DNA of 64,000 bases from Brevundimonas sp. (GCF_016742135.1 NZ_JACVCG010000001.1:310001-374000); one strand, 5' to 3'. Numbered from the stretch's first letter, positions 24,180 to 34,362 are shown. Notes: generated by a model not told the origin, from the sequence alone. Made by a program: numbers and translations.

Positions 24180-27100
24180 TTAAAGGGAAATTTGGCTCTC
24201 AGCGAACTGCGTATGAATCAGCCGCCTGGTGTGTAGTCCTTTCCGCTCTGTCGCGAACGTCACTAGGTCCTGTGAGTTGACCCCACGACGGACAGCGGTT
24301 GCGAGAAACGTAAGCGTTGGCGCGTCATCGGGATCTTGACCTCTTTCAGCTAGCACTAAGCTAGCTGCTTGCGCGATAAGGCCCAAGGCGAAGGAGAAGC
24401 CGCGAGGCGCAATCTCTGTCGCGATTTCTCGTGCCCTCGGGCAATGCGACTTCTTTGCTAGCGAGCCCCCGAGGACCGTCTCGATTTGCGCCAATGGCAA
24501 GCCGTTCGTCCATGCAATCAGAGCATCCCTCAGGCGTGGGAGCTCTCCAGGAACTTGGCCATCCTTGGCCAGCCCCAAGGTCTGACGCAACGCTAATTTC
24601 GAGTTACCGAGGATGTCCATGTTCTCTGGTTCCGCCTGAAACCAGTCCGTCGTCCAGGTGATCCAGGTAGCAACGTCGGCGGGAAGTTCGGGTGTCGCCC
24701 GCAGGCGGGCCATAAGTGACTGCAATATCGGTGGGCGCAGGCCTGATCGCGCGGCAGCGTTGAGCACAAAGGGCTCGTAAGTTTCGATCTCGGAAGCCGC
24801 GATTTCAGCCTCCAAACTGGTCAGTTTGTCAGCAAACTCAGCTTCCGCGCCCTGCTGTCGCGCGAGGAATGCGCCAAGGGATCGCGCCCCAACATCCTGG
24901 ACACGGGACATGCCATCCTCATTCCCATGAAGGCGATTTATCAAGTAGTCGATCTCAGGCAGCTCGGCTGCTTCCTGCATCTTGTCCAAGACAAAGCCGA
25001 TCGGATCGTCGAGCTCGATGCAACGATCGCTTTCAGGCAGAATCGACTTGAGCTTGCTCTTCGCAGCGAACTCGGGCTCCCCGTTGGCAAACGCTAGGAG
25101 GCCCTCCGGCACCAACAGCACCACCCCATTAGCAAGGTGTCCAGCGCGACCGGCTCGCCCTGCCGCATTAAGTAGCTCGTGCGCTTTCAGACTTTCCCGT
25201 CCGCCCAACTCGGCGCGCTTGTCGCCGGCAATGATTGCAAACTCCGCCGGTAGATTCATGCCCTGTGAAAGTGTGGTCGTCGCGACAATCACCGACGCGC
25301 CATTTTCCCGTCGGTACAGCGTCTCGACGAACCGACGCTCAGCGGGCAAGAGGTCGGCGCAATGGGGAAGCGCGGGTGACCACCCTGGCACCAGAGATGT
25401 CGCTCCCGGACCCATTTCGTCTTGGATGGCGGCCCAGAGTTCGCTTTCAAAGTCCGTTTTGGTTTCGACTGCGGACAACCGCTCTGCGATCCGCTCGGCG
25501 TTGGTCAGCGTTTGCTGCGCGGTGTTAACGAAGACGATGGTCTTCAGGCCATTCGCTGCTGCGGCGGCGGCCACAGCTGATGACACGACGCCCGTATTAG
25601 ACGTTACAAACACTCTTCCGTCTTCACCGACCTTGCCAGCGAGTTGGACGTCGTCGCTCAGCAGCTCAGTGAGAGCTATGTCGGTGTTGGCCCCAATGTT
25701 CCAGTTATGCTGAAGCCCGAAGAGCGCGTAGGGCCTTGCGTGCAGTTCGGCTTTAGTCGCCTTGCCCACGCCCGCCGTGCCGGCAGTCAGTCGAGCCCGA
25801 TCCGCCGCACCGCGAATGCTCCTGAGGGATAGTCTATCATACAGGAGCACGCCACGAGCTTGCCTGCTGGGCTTCCAGATCGGATTAACAAGTAAGCAGT
25901 CTCGGCCTGTGATTGCGGCTATCCAGCGGATGAAGTCCGCTCCGTCCTTCACCATTGCGGAGAGGAAAAGTAGGTCTGCAGCAGGTACCTGCTTTTGAAA
26001 GCCGAGAACGCAGAGCATCCCGTCGATGGCACGGCGCACTGAGCCAGCCTGCGGCGATAACATGTGGCACTCGTCAAAGACCAAAAGCCCAACGTCGTCG
26101 AAGGCTTCCGGCGCCATCGTTAGACGCGCGAGGCACATTTCGGGCGTCATGACCTCAATGCGAGCCAGCGGGAGAAAGTCGCTGAGGAGCAGGTCAAAGT
26201 CGGTCGAGACCGATCCACCAATCACGTCGCTTGGAAAGGCCTCCTCAAGATCGTCGCGTAGCTGATCGGCTAGGGCGTGCGTTGGGACTAGGAAAATCAC
26301 GGATTTGCCCCGTCCGAGCACGCCGGCGATTTTGAATTCAGCCACGGTCGTTTTGCCGGCCCCGGTCGGCAACGTCATCAGCGCCGATATGCCCGTTTCA
26401 TGGAAGCGGGCTTCAAGGGCGGTCCGGTGATTTGGCCACATCAGCGGCTTGGATTGAGCGCGATGATTTAGCCAACGCGCCCAGAACTCCGCATCAGTTC
26501 CATTGGGTGGAGTCAGCCGCTGGATCGATGCCGACGCCAGCGTCTCTCCTGCCGCTCGCAATAGGAGGCCAAGGTGCCTTGGCCCAGGGTAAGTGGTGAC
26601 GAGTTGGCTCTCGGCGAGAGGGAAATCCTGTGTGTAGGACGAGAGATCAACTACTTTCCCAAATGCATCGCCTGATTGCTCAAACGCAATGGTATCGGAA
26701 GCTGGGTGGCGACGCCCGAGGAGTTCTGCGGCAAGAAGTTCGACGCCATCTAGAAGAGCACCGTAAAGGATAGCCGTTCCATCACCCCGAACACGGCGGC
26801 GGTTGAGGTCAGCTCGGCGGCCAGCCCGTGTCAGGACATCTTCCAAGTTACCCTTCCCAAGCGCTCTCAGACTTTCAGCCAAGAGGCTGATCTGAAAATC
26901 TTCTCCCTCCACGCGTGACGGGAGAGCACTGGCGGCTTCGTTGGCATCCGGATATTGCTCGGCAGCCAAGAACAACAAGGAAGCCGATATCGCAGGATGG
27001 ACCTGGTCGCGCGTAAGAAGACCTTCGGTACCTGCAACACCAGTCCCCTTCGACAACAGCTGGTTCGCCGTGCCCGCCACGAACGCAGCGGCGCGGCGTT

Positions 27101-27314
27101 CGTCGGCCGCCCCGCTGAGGACGGCTATCAGCTCATAGGTGTCAGCGATCTCGGCTAGCTCGGTCTTCGGTCCGGTTTGATCGACGCCCCGATTCAAACG
27201 GGCAGCAACGAGCTGTGCATAGGCCTTGGTAAGTCGGATGGGTAAACGGTCTGCCGGCTGTGCCGGAAGGTCGGGTGCCGATCGAATGAGAGCGGCTGTG
27301 TCGGGGTCAAACAT
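24180..27314 (-). CDS. Ski2-like DExH helicase, HamB-like defence protein
   Basis: A 1044-residue superfamily 2 helicase. Its own N-terminal domain spans about 1-300. Walker A TLPTGAGKTTVAEFKIAG is near residue 325, the DECH box (VFDECHML) near 415, motif III is an unusual SAM (LFLSAMV), and motifs V and VI are TLSQGMNLPAEFAI and AGRAGRAGH. The overall build matches Ski2-like helicases such as HamB of Hachiman and AbpB. The ATG at 27314 overlaps the stop of the gene upstream by 8 bp, so both are one operon. GC is lower than the core genome. It is probably the DNA-translocating sensor or effector partner of the putative nuclease; no biochemical link is shown here. Confidence 0.8.
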   Translation of the reverse strand: MFDPDTAALIRSAPDLPAQPADRLPIRLTKAYAQLVAARLNRGVDQTGPKTELAEIADTYELIAVLSGAADERRAAAFVAGTANQLLSKGTGVAGTEGLLTRDQVHPAISASLLFLAAEQYPDANEAASALPSRVEGEDFQISLLAESLRALGKGNLEDVLTRAGRRADLNRRRVRGDGTAILYGALLDGVELLAAELLGRRHPASDTIAFEQSGDAFGKVVDLSSYTQDFPLAESQLVTTYPGPRHLGLLLRAAGETLASASIQRLTPPNGTDAEFWARWLNHRAQSKPLMWPNHRTALEARFHETGISALMTLPTGAGKTTVAEFKIAGVLGRGKSVIFLVPTHALADQLRDDLEEAFPSDVIGGSVSTDFDLLLSDFLPLARIEVMTPEMCLARLTMAPEAFDDVGLLVFDECHMLSPQAGSVRRAIDGMLCVLGFQKQVPAADLLFLSAMVKDGADFIRWIAAITGRDCLLVNPIWKPSRQARGVLLYDRLSLRSIRGAADRARLTAGTAGVGKATKAELHARPYALFGLQHNWNIGANTDIALTELLSDDVQLAGKVGEDGRVFVTSNTGVVSSAVAAAAAANGLKTIVFVNTAQQTLTNAERIAERLSAVETKTDFESELWAAIQDEMGPGATSLVPGWSPALPHCADLLPAERRFVETLYRRENGASVIVATTTLSQGMNLPAEFAIIAGDKRAELGGRESLKAHELLNAAGRAGRAGHLANGVVLLVPEGLLAFANGEPEFAAKSKLKSILPESDRCIELDDPIGFVLDKMQEAAELPEIDYLINRLHGNEDGMSRVQDVGARSLGAFLARQQGAEAEFADKLTSLEAEIAASEIETYEPFVLNAAARSGLRPPILQSLMARLRATPELPADVATWITWTTDWFQAEPENMDILGNSKLALRQTLGLAKDGQVPGELPRLRDALIAWTNGLPLAQIETVLGGSLAKKSHCPRAREIATEIAPRGFSFALGLIAQAASLVLAERGQDPDDAPTLTFLATAVRRGVNSQDLVTFATERKGLHTRRLIHTQFAESQISL

Positions 27315-28143
27315 CCTCGTGCCCCAGCATCTCCAGATCGTCTTGCGCCTCAACATGAGCGAGCGCAGCGGCTGCGAGTGCAGCTATCCACGTTCGGACG
27401 TCATCATCGGGCAGCTTGAACACAGCGCCTAGACGTTGGTCCTGATTGATCCCCTCGAGCTCGTCATAGCCCTTGAACAAAGCTGCTCTGGTCGCGGCGC
27501 ACGAGATTGCCGACCCCACGGGAAGGCTGGCACGGTAGCGCCGTTTGTCATGGCGCACGATTTTCTGTGCTGCTGCTGGAACGCTTCCCGGCTGTAACCC
27601 GGCCTGCTTGAGAAGCTCGGAGGCACCAGCGACAAGTTCGGAAGAACGCTCCCGATTATGATACTTCTTGAACGCTGGCATGACGTCATCACGGAATATG
27701 CGTCGAGGATCTTCCGAGCACTTGTCCTCAAAGATTGTCGCGCGAGCGATCTCGCCGCCCGACACCTTGATCAGCAGGCCGTCTAAGCCTTGGGTCGTAG
27801 ACTTGATGTGCGGATCGCGAAGGTATTCGTCAGCCTCGATGTTCTGACAAGCCGCGACCCACGAGATGCATTCAAAAACGAACCCATCACGGCCATAAAG
27901 CGTGGTGCCGTGGCCGACCGTGAGGATACGCCTCGCCTGGTCTTTGATCTCATCGAGGCCGAGGTTCACGCCGCCAGACGAGATGCCAGCAAGGATATTG
28001 GCGACGTGCGCCGCTTGGCCTAACGCGATGACAGCGACAAGATACGCGAGATGATCGAAATCGATCATCTGCCACTCCTCGCCGATGCAATGTTGATCGA
28101 TATCGGCACGCGATATCGTCAGCGCTGGTTGGGCGCTCGGCAT
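27307..28143 (-). CDS. Putative nuclease partner of the helicase, HamA/AbpA-like
   Basis: A 278-residue protein. Its core KSTTQGLDGLLIKV followed by ATIFEDKCSEDPR has the D…E-x-K arrangement of PD-(D/E)xK nucleases. The layout resembles HamA (DUF1837), where K-x-x-GFD…E-x-K is the catalytic block. A helical C-terminal half follows (HNRERSSELVAGASELL, HDKRRYRASLPVG). I cannot confirm membership in the DUF1837 family by eye; the similarity is in motif order and gene context. The ATG at 28143 is chosen because GAGGGGG precedes it by six bases; a TTG at 28182 is the alternative. It overlaps the helicase gene by 8 bp and lies downstream of the Zorya operon on the same strand. Confidence 0.65.
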   Translation of the reverse strand: MPSAQPALTISRADIDQHCIGEEWQMIDFDHLAYLVAVIALGQAAHVANILAGISSGGVNLGLDEIKDQARRILTVGHGTTLYGRDGFVFECISWVAACQNIEADEYLRDPHIKSTTQGLDGLLIKVSGGEIARATIFEDKCSEDPRRIFRDDVMPAFKKYHNRERSSELVAGASELLKQAGLQPGSVPAAAQKIVRHDKRRYRASLPVGSAISCAATRAALFKGYDELEGINQDQRLGAVFKLPDDDVRTWIAALAAAALAHVEAQDDLEMLGHEDV

Positions 28144-28539
28144 AGTTTCCCCCTCGACCTGCGCGCTAGCCGAGTTTTTCAAGAAGGCTATCGTCGAAGC
28201 TGGGCCGTGACAACTTCCGGATGCGTCAGCTCAAACTGAAGCTCCGCGAGTCAATCGACTGCCGAGTGGGTGCGCGGCGCGCCCCGGTTGTGCGACGCGG
28301 CGATCGGCGATCACTGCCGCTACCTACCGCTCCGGCGAACGGCTTTACGACGCACCCTAGGTCTGCTGGTTCAAGTTCGGCCAAACCTGAGGTCGTCCAC
28401 ACCGGGGTGCTTGCGCGGGGCGACGCGCCCGCTTAGGTGTTCAGCCGGCAGACCTTGTAGAATGTGGTTCCAGTACCGGCACATACCACGGACATTCGGC
28501 ACGTCCGCTTTGAGTCAAAAGCGGGCGAAAGCCACGCGA
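28144..28539. other. Gap between Zorya and the nuclease-helicase pair
   Basis: About 400 bp with no convincing ORF. It contains CGGACATTCGGCACGTCCG (28491-28509), an imperfect palindrome, and then AAAAGCGGGCGAAAGCC, related to the phrase at 23960. This looks like degraded mobile or repeat DNA separating the two defence operons. The nuclease-helicase pair probably has its own promoter here, but I cannot pick one with confidence. Confidence 0.4.
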
Positions 28540-31500
28540 TCATGAGGGGGGGGCGTAGCTCACAGAACACTGCCACCGATCTTCGTACAGCGCCGTCAGC
28601 CCCCGCCCGATCAACAGCGTGTGCGATCTCACAGCCCCTCCGGCGTGTTCGATCTCCAGGGTGACCTGCCGGTCGTGGAAATCGTCCGCCCGGTTCCTCC
28701 TTGGTCGCCGCACTGGTGAAAAGGTCGCTCCTTTGCGTGCAGCCGCGCTGGCGGCGAAACGAGCGCCGATGTCACGCCGAGCGGCGGAATCGTCAGGGTC
28801 GTCGCCCGCTTCGGGCGCGTACTCCACCACGATCGATTTCACTGTCGCTACTTCAGCCAAATCGGAAACGAACCTGATCTGTGCATCCCTCGCCGAGGAG
28901 TTCACCAAAGCATAGGGATCGCTGATCGTCGCTCTTCTGATCAGCTTGCCTTCGAATAGGGACAAGATCTCCGGCGTGGGTCTTGGCTCGTACGGCGCGC
29001 GAAGCCAGACACGGGCACCCGTCCGCTCGATGGCTTTCGGCAGACTGAGAGTTGGCCGGGGCGCCGTGACGACCGGGGGTTCAGCCCTACGGCTCGCCGC
29101 TGCCGGTAAGCCAGCCTGGTGAGAGGACGTGGCAGTCTTGCTCTCTTCGAGAGGCTCAGGAGCATCAGGTTCGCTCGTGAGTGAGACGTCGTCGAACAGG
29201 CGGGTGAGATCGGCGTCGTTCGCTTCGGGGGGAAGGAACAGGTCTCGGGTGAGCGCCCGCTTCCGCTCCATGAGGGCGTCCAGGCGGAGATCGAAGCTGG
29301 ACTTGTTAAGCGCCGGGTCGGGATGGACCGCCAGCGGGATGTGTATGAACACGTCCTTGGTTTGACCGATCCGGAAGACCCGGTCGGTCGCCTGATCCTC
29401 AACGGCTGGATTCCACCATCTCGAGAGATGCACCACGTGGTTGGCTGCCGTGATCGTCAGGCCAACACCGCCCGCCTTGGGGGACAGGACCATGACATCG
29501 AACTGATCCGGCTCGGACTGGAACTGCTCGACCATCTTTTGTCGGGCAGGTCCCGGAACGCCGCCATTAATCCGCATTGGGCGACGGGGAAGTCCATATC
29601 GGGCCTGAACCAGCTCCGCGAAGCGGTCCTGCATGGCGAGGTCTTCCACGAAAACGAGCACTTTTTCGTTCTTGCGCCTCGCCTCATCAAGCACCTGGAA
29701 GGTGCTTTGAATCCGCGCCGACTCGGATGCGAAGGCAGCCAAGTCCCCAACCGGCTCCTGGGGACCACGAGGATGCAAGGACGTCCCTCGCATCGCGGCG
29801 AGAAAGGTCAGCATCCCTCCCTTCCCCAGCGTGCCAGACGCTGAAGCCGCAGCGGCCCTGACCACGACATCCTTATATGCTTGGGCTTGAACCGCCGGCA
29901 TTTCGACAGGGTACGGAACCACGGTTTTCTTTGGCAGGCCTTCGAGCGCCTCGGATTTCAGGCGTCGCAGCATGAACGCTGGCTTCTCAGCGTCTCCGTC
30001 CATGAGCAGTGACTTGAGTTCCGCAAGCCCCGCCCTGTTCTCCGGCGGGTACCGCTTTTCGAAATCACGACTAGATCCAAGTAGACCGGGTGCAACAACG
30101 TCCATCAGCGACCACAGGTCTTGAAGCCGATTCTCGACGGGGGTTCCGGTCATCCCCAGTACGAACGCGGCGTTCAGCGTCTTGGCGGCGCGGGTCATCT
30201 GACTCGCTGGGTTCTTCAACTTCTGGATCTCGTCATAGACAATGATCGCGAAGCGGGTGCGGGCGAAGCTGAAGTGATAGTCTCGTAGGGTCTCGTAGGT
30301 GGTCAGTACGACACCGGCTTGCCGCCACGCCCCACTATCGAGCGCGGCGCGCCCCGTGTCGATGTCTCTGCCAGCAAGTCCGGATTCCTCGCGAAGCCTC
30401 TTCAGGTCTCCGCCAAAGGCCCGCGCGATGGGGCCCAGCCCGGGGTCTTCCAAGTGCTTTCGGATTTCACTCTGCCAGTTTCCCAGCAGGCCGGTCGGCG
30501 CGACTATGAGAAGAGGCTCGGCAGGCCGCCGTCCGGCCGCGGCTTCGCTCTGCATCCACGCCATAAACGCGATAGCCTGGAGCGTCTTTCCGAGGCCCAT
30601 GTCATCGGCGAGGAGTGCGCCGGGGCGTCCAATCGAGGCGCTTCTCGCAAGCCATTCCAGACCTTCAACCTGGTGGGGCTTTAGGCGGCTGCGGAGGCCC
30701 TTCGGCTCCGCGAATGCGGTGGGTTCGGCCGGGCCAGAGTCGCCAAGTGTGGGGGTGGCGTATTCAACTTCTTCGAAGTTGTCGCGAACAACCAGGAAGA
30801 GCTTCCCCTGCGTCGCCCCATCCCATCCCTGCAGCGCGTCGGCCCCGACCTCTGGATCGCCCGGCTCGCCTCCGATGGCAAACGGCTGCAGGCTTTGGAC
30901 TGCAGCCAACATCTGGTCATTGACCGGCAGTGACCGTGGAGGAGCCACATTTTCATCTGCTGCAACCAGCAGATCGCTCACATCGACGGTCTTGGCTTCG
31001 GCGGCGTGTGCAGCCTCCACCCGACTGATCAAGAGTTGGGTCTGATCAATCGGGACTACGAAATAGTCGTCGCCAACTCGTAGGCCGAAGCGCTCGGGGA
31101 TCCACTGGTTCTTGCCGAGCGGTGTCAGCCACGGCAGGACCGGCTTGCGCCAAACGTCCACGCCGGCGACTCGCTCGGAGAACTGCTCCGTCTGTACGAA
31201 CAAGCGCTCCAGACCGAGCTGATCGGCTATTGACGCGCCTAATCGTTCTCGCAAAATTCCGGTGGGGTTGAGCACGAAATCGCGCCGTTCGGATTCCGGC
31301 GAGCCTTGGAGTCTGCGAATTTCCGCAAGGATCGGACGGACTGCAGGGTCGACGTAGACGTACTCTCCTTTGCGCAGCACATACGCCGATCTGGCGCCAT
31401 CGCTGGCGTAGAACCGGGTTTTGGCGAAGATTCGCTGCGCCGGCTCCGGCAGCAAACTGTCCAGGTCTTCATCTAGAGGCTCGTCCGCGGTTTCAGCGTC

Positions 31501-32193
31501 CGCGATTGATCTCGAACCAAACAGGACCGGATCAAAAGTGGTCGTGGTTGGAGTCAGCTGAGTCAGTTTCAGCGATACCCCCGAGGCGTAGTGAATTCGC
31601 AGATCCTGCAAGTAGGCGTCGGCGCTTACCGCCAGGTCGGGATCCTCAGGCCACCGCGCCTTGAGCTCTGCAATGGCTTGATAACGCTCGGCGTCATCCG
31701 CGATTGGACTGCCGAGTCTGAGAGCGGCTCTATAGATGGAGAAAAGAGGTTCAGGAATGCGTTGGAGGCCGTTCGCGGTCCTCAGTACAGCCCCTCGGAC
31801 CTCCACTCGTTCGGCAGCGCCGCCGGGGCGAACCCAACGCGCCGCGACCACGAAATCTTTATCCTGGATCCCACCTTTCGGGGAGAGGTCGAGCGCCAGT
31901 CGAGTTGGCGGCGGAAGATCTAGAGCTGCAGAGATGGAAGCGTCGATACGGGCAAGCGCTGCCGCACTGATCCTAAGACCGGCTCGGTCCACGACAATCT
32001 CGGGCTCGCCCTCCGCCTCTGAATTGGATCGTAGTTCGGTCAGAGCGGCAGCGGCTTGAGGCGCCTTGGTCGGCCAATCATCGAAGGCGATCGCCTTGTC
32101 GCGCTCCACCAGCTCGAGGATCAACACCTCACCATCGACCCGGCACAAGAAGCGCGCTTCGCGCTCTTTCCGGCCCTTCCAGAGCTTAGACAC
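28540..32193 (-). CDS. zorD: Zorya defence helicase ZorD (SNF2 family)
   Basis: Effector of type I Zorya: an SNF2-type translocase recruited after ZorAB senses phage entry. The 1217-residue protein has a large N-terminal domain (about 1-500). The RecA core has Walker A LADDMGLGKTLQAIAF near 560, an unusual motif II DEIQ (IIVYDEIQKLKNP), motif III GMTGTPVENR, and the C-terminal lobe GVGLTITAANHVVHLSRWWN with DRVFRIGQT. A long tail beyond about residue 990 contains RRATISDPYALVN, which looks like an MIT_C-type segment; that is inference. GTG start at 32193, overlapping zorC by 8 bp. Confidence 0.9.
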   Translation of the reverse strand: MSKLWKGRKEREARFLCRVDGEVLILELVERDKAIAFDDWPTKAPQAAAALTELRSNSEAEGEPEIVVDRAGLRISAAALARIDASISAALDLPPPTRLALDLSPKGGIQDKDFVVAARWVRPGGAAERVEVRGAVLRTANGLQRIPEPLFSIYRAALRLGSPIADDAERYQAIAELKARWPEDPDLAVSADAYLQDLRIHYASGVSLKLTQLTPTTTTFDPVLFGSRSIADAETADEPLDEDLDSLLPEPAQRIFAKTRFYASDGARSAYVLRKGEYVYVDPAVRPILAEIRRLQGSPESERRDFVLNPTGILRERLGASIADQLGLERLFVQTEQFSERVAGVDVWRKPVLPWLTPLGKNQWIPERFGLRVGDDYFVVPIDQTQLLISRVEAAHAAEAKTVDVSDLLVAADENVAPPRSLPVNDQMLAAVQSLQPFAIGGEPGDPEVGADALQGWDGATQGKLFLVVRDNFEEVEYATPTLGDSGPAEPTAFAEPKGLRSRLKPHQVEGLEWLARSASIGRPGALLADDMGLGKTLQAIAFMAWMQSEAAAGRRPAEPLLIVAPTGLLGNWQSEIRKHLEDPGLGPIARAFGGDLKRLREESGLAGRDIDTGRAALDSGAWRQAGVVLTTYETLRDYHFSFARTRFAIIVYDEIQKLKNPASQMTRAAKTLNAAFVLGMTGTPVENRLQDLWSLMDVVAPGLLGSSRDFEKRYPPENRAGLAELKSLLMDGDAEKPAFMLRRLKSEALEGLPKKTVVPYPVEMPAVQAQAYKDVVVRAAAASASGTLGKGGMLTFLAAMRGTSLHPRGPQEPVGDLAAFASESARIQSTFQVLDEARRKNEKVLVFVEDLAMQDRFAELVQARYGLPRRPMRINGGVPGPARQKMVEQFQSEPDQFDVMVLSPKAGGVGLTITAANHVVHLSRWWNPAVEDQATDRVFRIGQTKDVFIHIPLAVHPDPALNKSSFDLRLDALMERKRALTRDLFLPPEANDADLTRLFDDVSLTSEPDAPEPLEESKTATSSHQAGLPAAASRRAEPPVVTAPRPTLSLPKAIERTGARVWLRAPYEPRPTPEILSLFEGKLIRRATISDPYALVNSSARDAQIRFVSDLAEVATVKSIVVEYAPEAGDDPDDSAARRDIGARFAASAAARKGATFSPVRRPRRNRADDFHDRQVTLEIEHAGGAVRSHTLLIGRGLTALYEDRWQCSVSYAPPS

Positions 32194-33610
32194 GTTTGGG
32201 CCTCCAGCTCACACGCTCGCTCCAGAAGTGTCGCCCTTCGATTATTGCAGCGAACGTCTTCTGCCAGCTGTAGGTAGAGGGCGAGGGGTGGGATTGCTGC
32301 TCCGGGGCGCTGTAGAGCTCCCCTTTCTGATAGCGACTACGGTATAGCTCCGGACGCCCTCGCTCGCCTTTTCGCCAGAAGTTGCATTTGGCGTTGTGAC
32401 TCCAGTCGACAATTAGCAAGTCGCCAATGCGCATGATCAACGCCGCGTGGGTTGAACCCTTGTCTTCCTGGTGACCGAACGCGGTGAGGCCCGCCTCGCT
32501 GTTCTCCCTAGCGGCTTGTCTTGCCAGCCGGGCGCCATCGCTGCCGAACGCGACCCACGCTTCTTCGATCTCTGGAGCTCCTTCTTCTCCGAGAAGATAG
32601 GCGGTCCAGAAACGGCGCCGGTAGCTCCACATCTTCCTGCCTGCTGGATCGTGAGCCAGGCTTCGATCCACGATGTCGAAGAACTGAAACACTGACGCCC
32701 GCGTCAACCAGCGCATCAGGACAGCATAGGCGTCCGGGGCTTGCTCCCGGACGGGGCGCCACGCCGCTGGCTTGGTTCGCGGATCGCCGCCGCCGAGCGC
32801 CTGCAAGACCTCGATTAGCCGACCGCGATGCTCCTTGGGCGGATCATCGTTCGCCCAAGGCAGAAGGAGTGCGGACACCGCGTGGGGAAAGGCGCGGGCG
32901 AATATGATCCTCCCGTCAGCGTCCCTCACCCACTCGATGATCCGCTCCTGCAGTGGAATCGAGGCGAGGCCGCGCTTTCCGGCCACCTTTCTCGTCGCCT
33001 CCACGAAGGCGGCCTCGGCCAAGCCGCCTCGCTGTCGGATAGTCGTGTCCAGGCCGAGCCTGCTCAAGATCTCAAGCGGAGGCCTATCGGACCCAAGAAC
33101 AGCATCAGCGATCGTGGTGGGGGCCTTCTGGGGGTCGAAAAGACCGACTGATCGATCAAGCCCGACCCAAGGCTCGACGGATCGCCCTTTCCAACGCCTG
33201 AGCAGCTGCCGAATCCGTTCCGCGAATAGCTTGAACGCCTCGCCCTCGCGGAAGCCGTCGATGTACGCCGCGACCAGCGCAAAAAGGGCGGATCGCTGAC
33301 CCTTTGCCCCGACCCGCTCAAAGATCGCATCTGTCGTTTGAACATTGTCGATGAGGGGTTGGGGGTCGTGGAGGAAAACCTTGCAGGCCTCCCGCAGATC
33401 GCGCCTCTTGAGAGCCTCGACCTCTCCCCGCTCAACAGCCTCATGAACGCGGCGTTGAAGGGCTCCTGTCTGCTCGGCATCCATCGCCGTCCCTCCGATG
33501 CCGGGCAGGGTCGCGACCGTCCTGTTCAGGGCAATAGGCTCAATTGACCCCACTTTAAGCCGCCGCGACAGCGCGTCCGGCTGCGCCAGGATAGCCGCGA
33601 GCCCCGTCAT
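32186..33610 (-). CDS. zorC: Zorya defence protein ZorC (EH-signature domain)
   Basis: Cytoplasmic DNA-binding component specific to type I Zorya. The 474-residue protein ends in the EH-signature region, with RIGDLLIVDWSHNAKCNFW near residue 400 and a C-terminal SWQKTFAAIIEGRHFW. The earlier part is helical (SALFALVAAYIDGFREG). Its ATG overlaps the zorB stop by 4 bp and its stop overlaps zorD by 8 bp. The complete ABCD order identifies the system as type I rather than type II, which has ZorE instead. Confidence 0.88.
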   Translation of the reverse strand: MTGLAAILAQPDALSRRLKVGSIEPIALNRTVATLPGIGGTAMDAEQTGALQRRVHEAVERGEVEALKRRDLREACKVFLHDPQPLIDNVQTTDAIFERVGAKGQRSALFALVAAYIDGFREGEAFKLFAERIRQLLRRWKGRSVEPWVGLDRSVGLFDPQKAPTTIADAVLGSDRPPLEILSRLGLDTTIRQRGGLAEAAFVEATRKVAGKRGLASIPLQERIIEWVRDADGRIIFARAFPHAVSALLLPWANDDPPKEHRGRLIEVLQALGGGDPRTKPAAWRPVREQAPDAYAVLMRWLTRASVFQFFDIVDRSLAHDPAGRKMWSYRRRFWTAYLLGEEGAPEIEEAWVAFGSDGARLARQAARENSEAGLTAFGHQEDKGSTHAALIMRIGDLLIVDWSHNAKCNFWRKGERGRPELYRSRYQKGELYSAPEQQSHPSPSTYSWQKTFAAIIEGRHFWSERVSWRPKRV

Positions 33611-34362
33611 CGGTTCAGCTCTTGAGAAACCGCCTGGATTGCGGCGGTCGAGTCCGGCGCAACCATGATCAGACGAAGATCGATGCGGCGGTTGCTACGT
33701 TTTGCCGCCTCGTCGTCTCCGGCGGCGACCGGTCGTTCAGAGCCATAGCCGCTCACACTGAGGACCGCAGCGCAGTCATCACCTTTCATCGAGCACCGCG
33801 CGGCGATTGCCGGCTGGTGATCAATCAGCGCACGGAAGGTGTTGGTCGCACGGATAGCGGACAGGTCGAGGTTGTCCCGGATCAATCCGCCGCCCGACAG
33901 AGCATCGACGTCTGTGTGCCCTTCGATGTAGACGGACTCGATCCGGTAGGCCGTGTCGGGGCAGGTCGACGGCCGCGCCTGAACGCTCTCCCGCGTATCG
34001 GTGTAGCAAGGCAACACCTCCGAAAGCGCATCTGCGAGGTGACCAACGGCGATCAGGCCGTCCGCCTTGAGTTCCGCTCGCCCACTGTCGAACAGGATTG
34101 CGTCGGGCAGTCGGAGGATGCCGTTCTGGGTATCGATCGTGACCTCGACGCCCTTCTCCCGTAGCGTTTCCTGGAGCTCACGGAGGATCTCGGCCCGTTG
34201 ACGGTCGGCCCCCGTCATCTGGTCTGTGATATCCTGAAATTGCAGAGCAAAATACATGAGCATGATGATGAAGATGAACACGAGCCCGACCATCATGTCA
34301 GTCATCGAGACGAAGTAGTTCTCTTCGTCGACTTCGGACTCGTGCGCGTCGTCGAGGATCAT
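33607..34362 (-). CDS. zorB: Zorya defence protein ZorB (MotB/OmpA-like)
   Basis: Single-helix membrane protein that forms a proton-driven motor with ZorA and anchors to peptidoglycan. The 251-residue protein has Asp22 at the start of its helix (SMTDMMVGLVFIFIIMLMYF), the expected proton-binding residue. It ends in an OmpA-type peptidoglycan-binding domain (VYIEGHTDVDALSG, SGYGSERPVA, RSNRRIDLRL). Cysteines near residues 118, 134 and later could form periplasmic disulfides. It overlaps both zorA and zorC by 4 bp. Confidence 0.92.
   Translation of the reverse strand: MILDDAHESEVDEENYFVSMTDMMVGLVFIFIIMLMYFALQFQDITDQMTGADRQRAEILRELQETLREKGVEVTIDTQNGILRLPDAILFDSGRAELKADGLIAVGHLADALSEVLPCYTDTRESVQARPSTCPDTAYRIESVYIEGHTDVDALSGGGLIRDNLDLSAIRATNTFRALIDHQPAIAARCSMKGDDCAAVLSVSGYGSERPVAAGDDEAAKRSNRRIDLRLIMVAPDSTAAIQAVSQELNR

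Noticed and set aside
28050-28069. Perfect 9-bp-arm palindrome (GATGATCGA and TCGATCATC) in the putative nuclease gene
   Set aside because: It lies inside the coding sequence at codons for Met-Ile-Asp-Phe-Asp and has no promoter or gene boundary nearby; probably chance.
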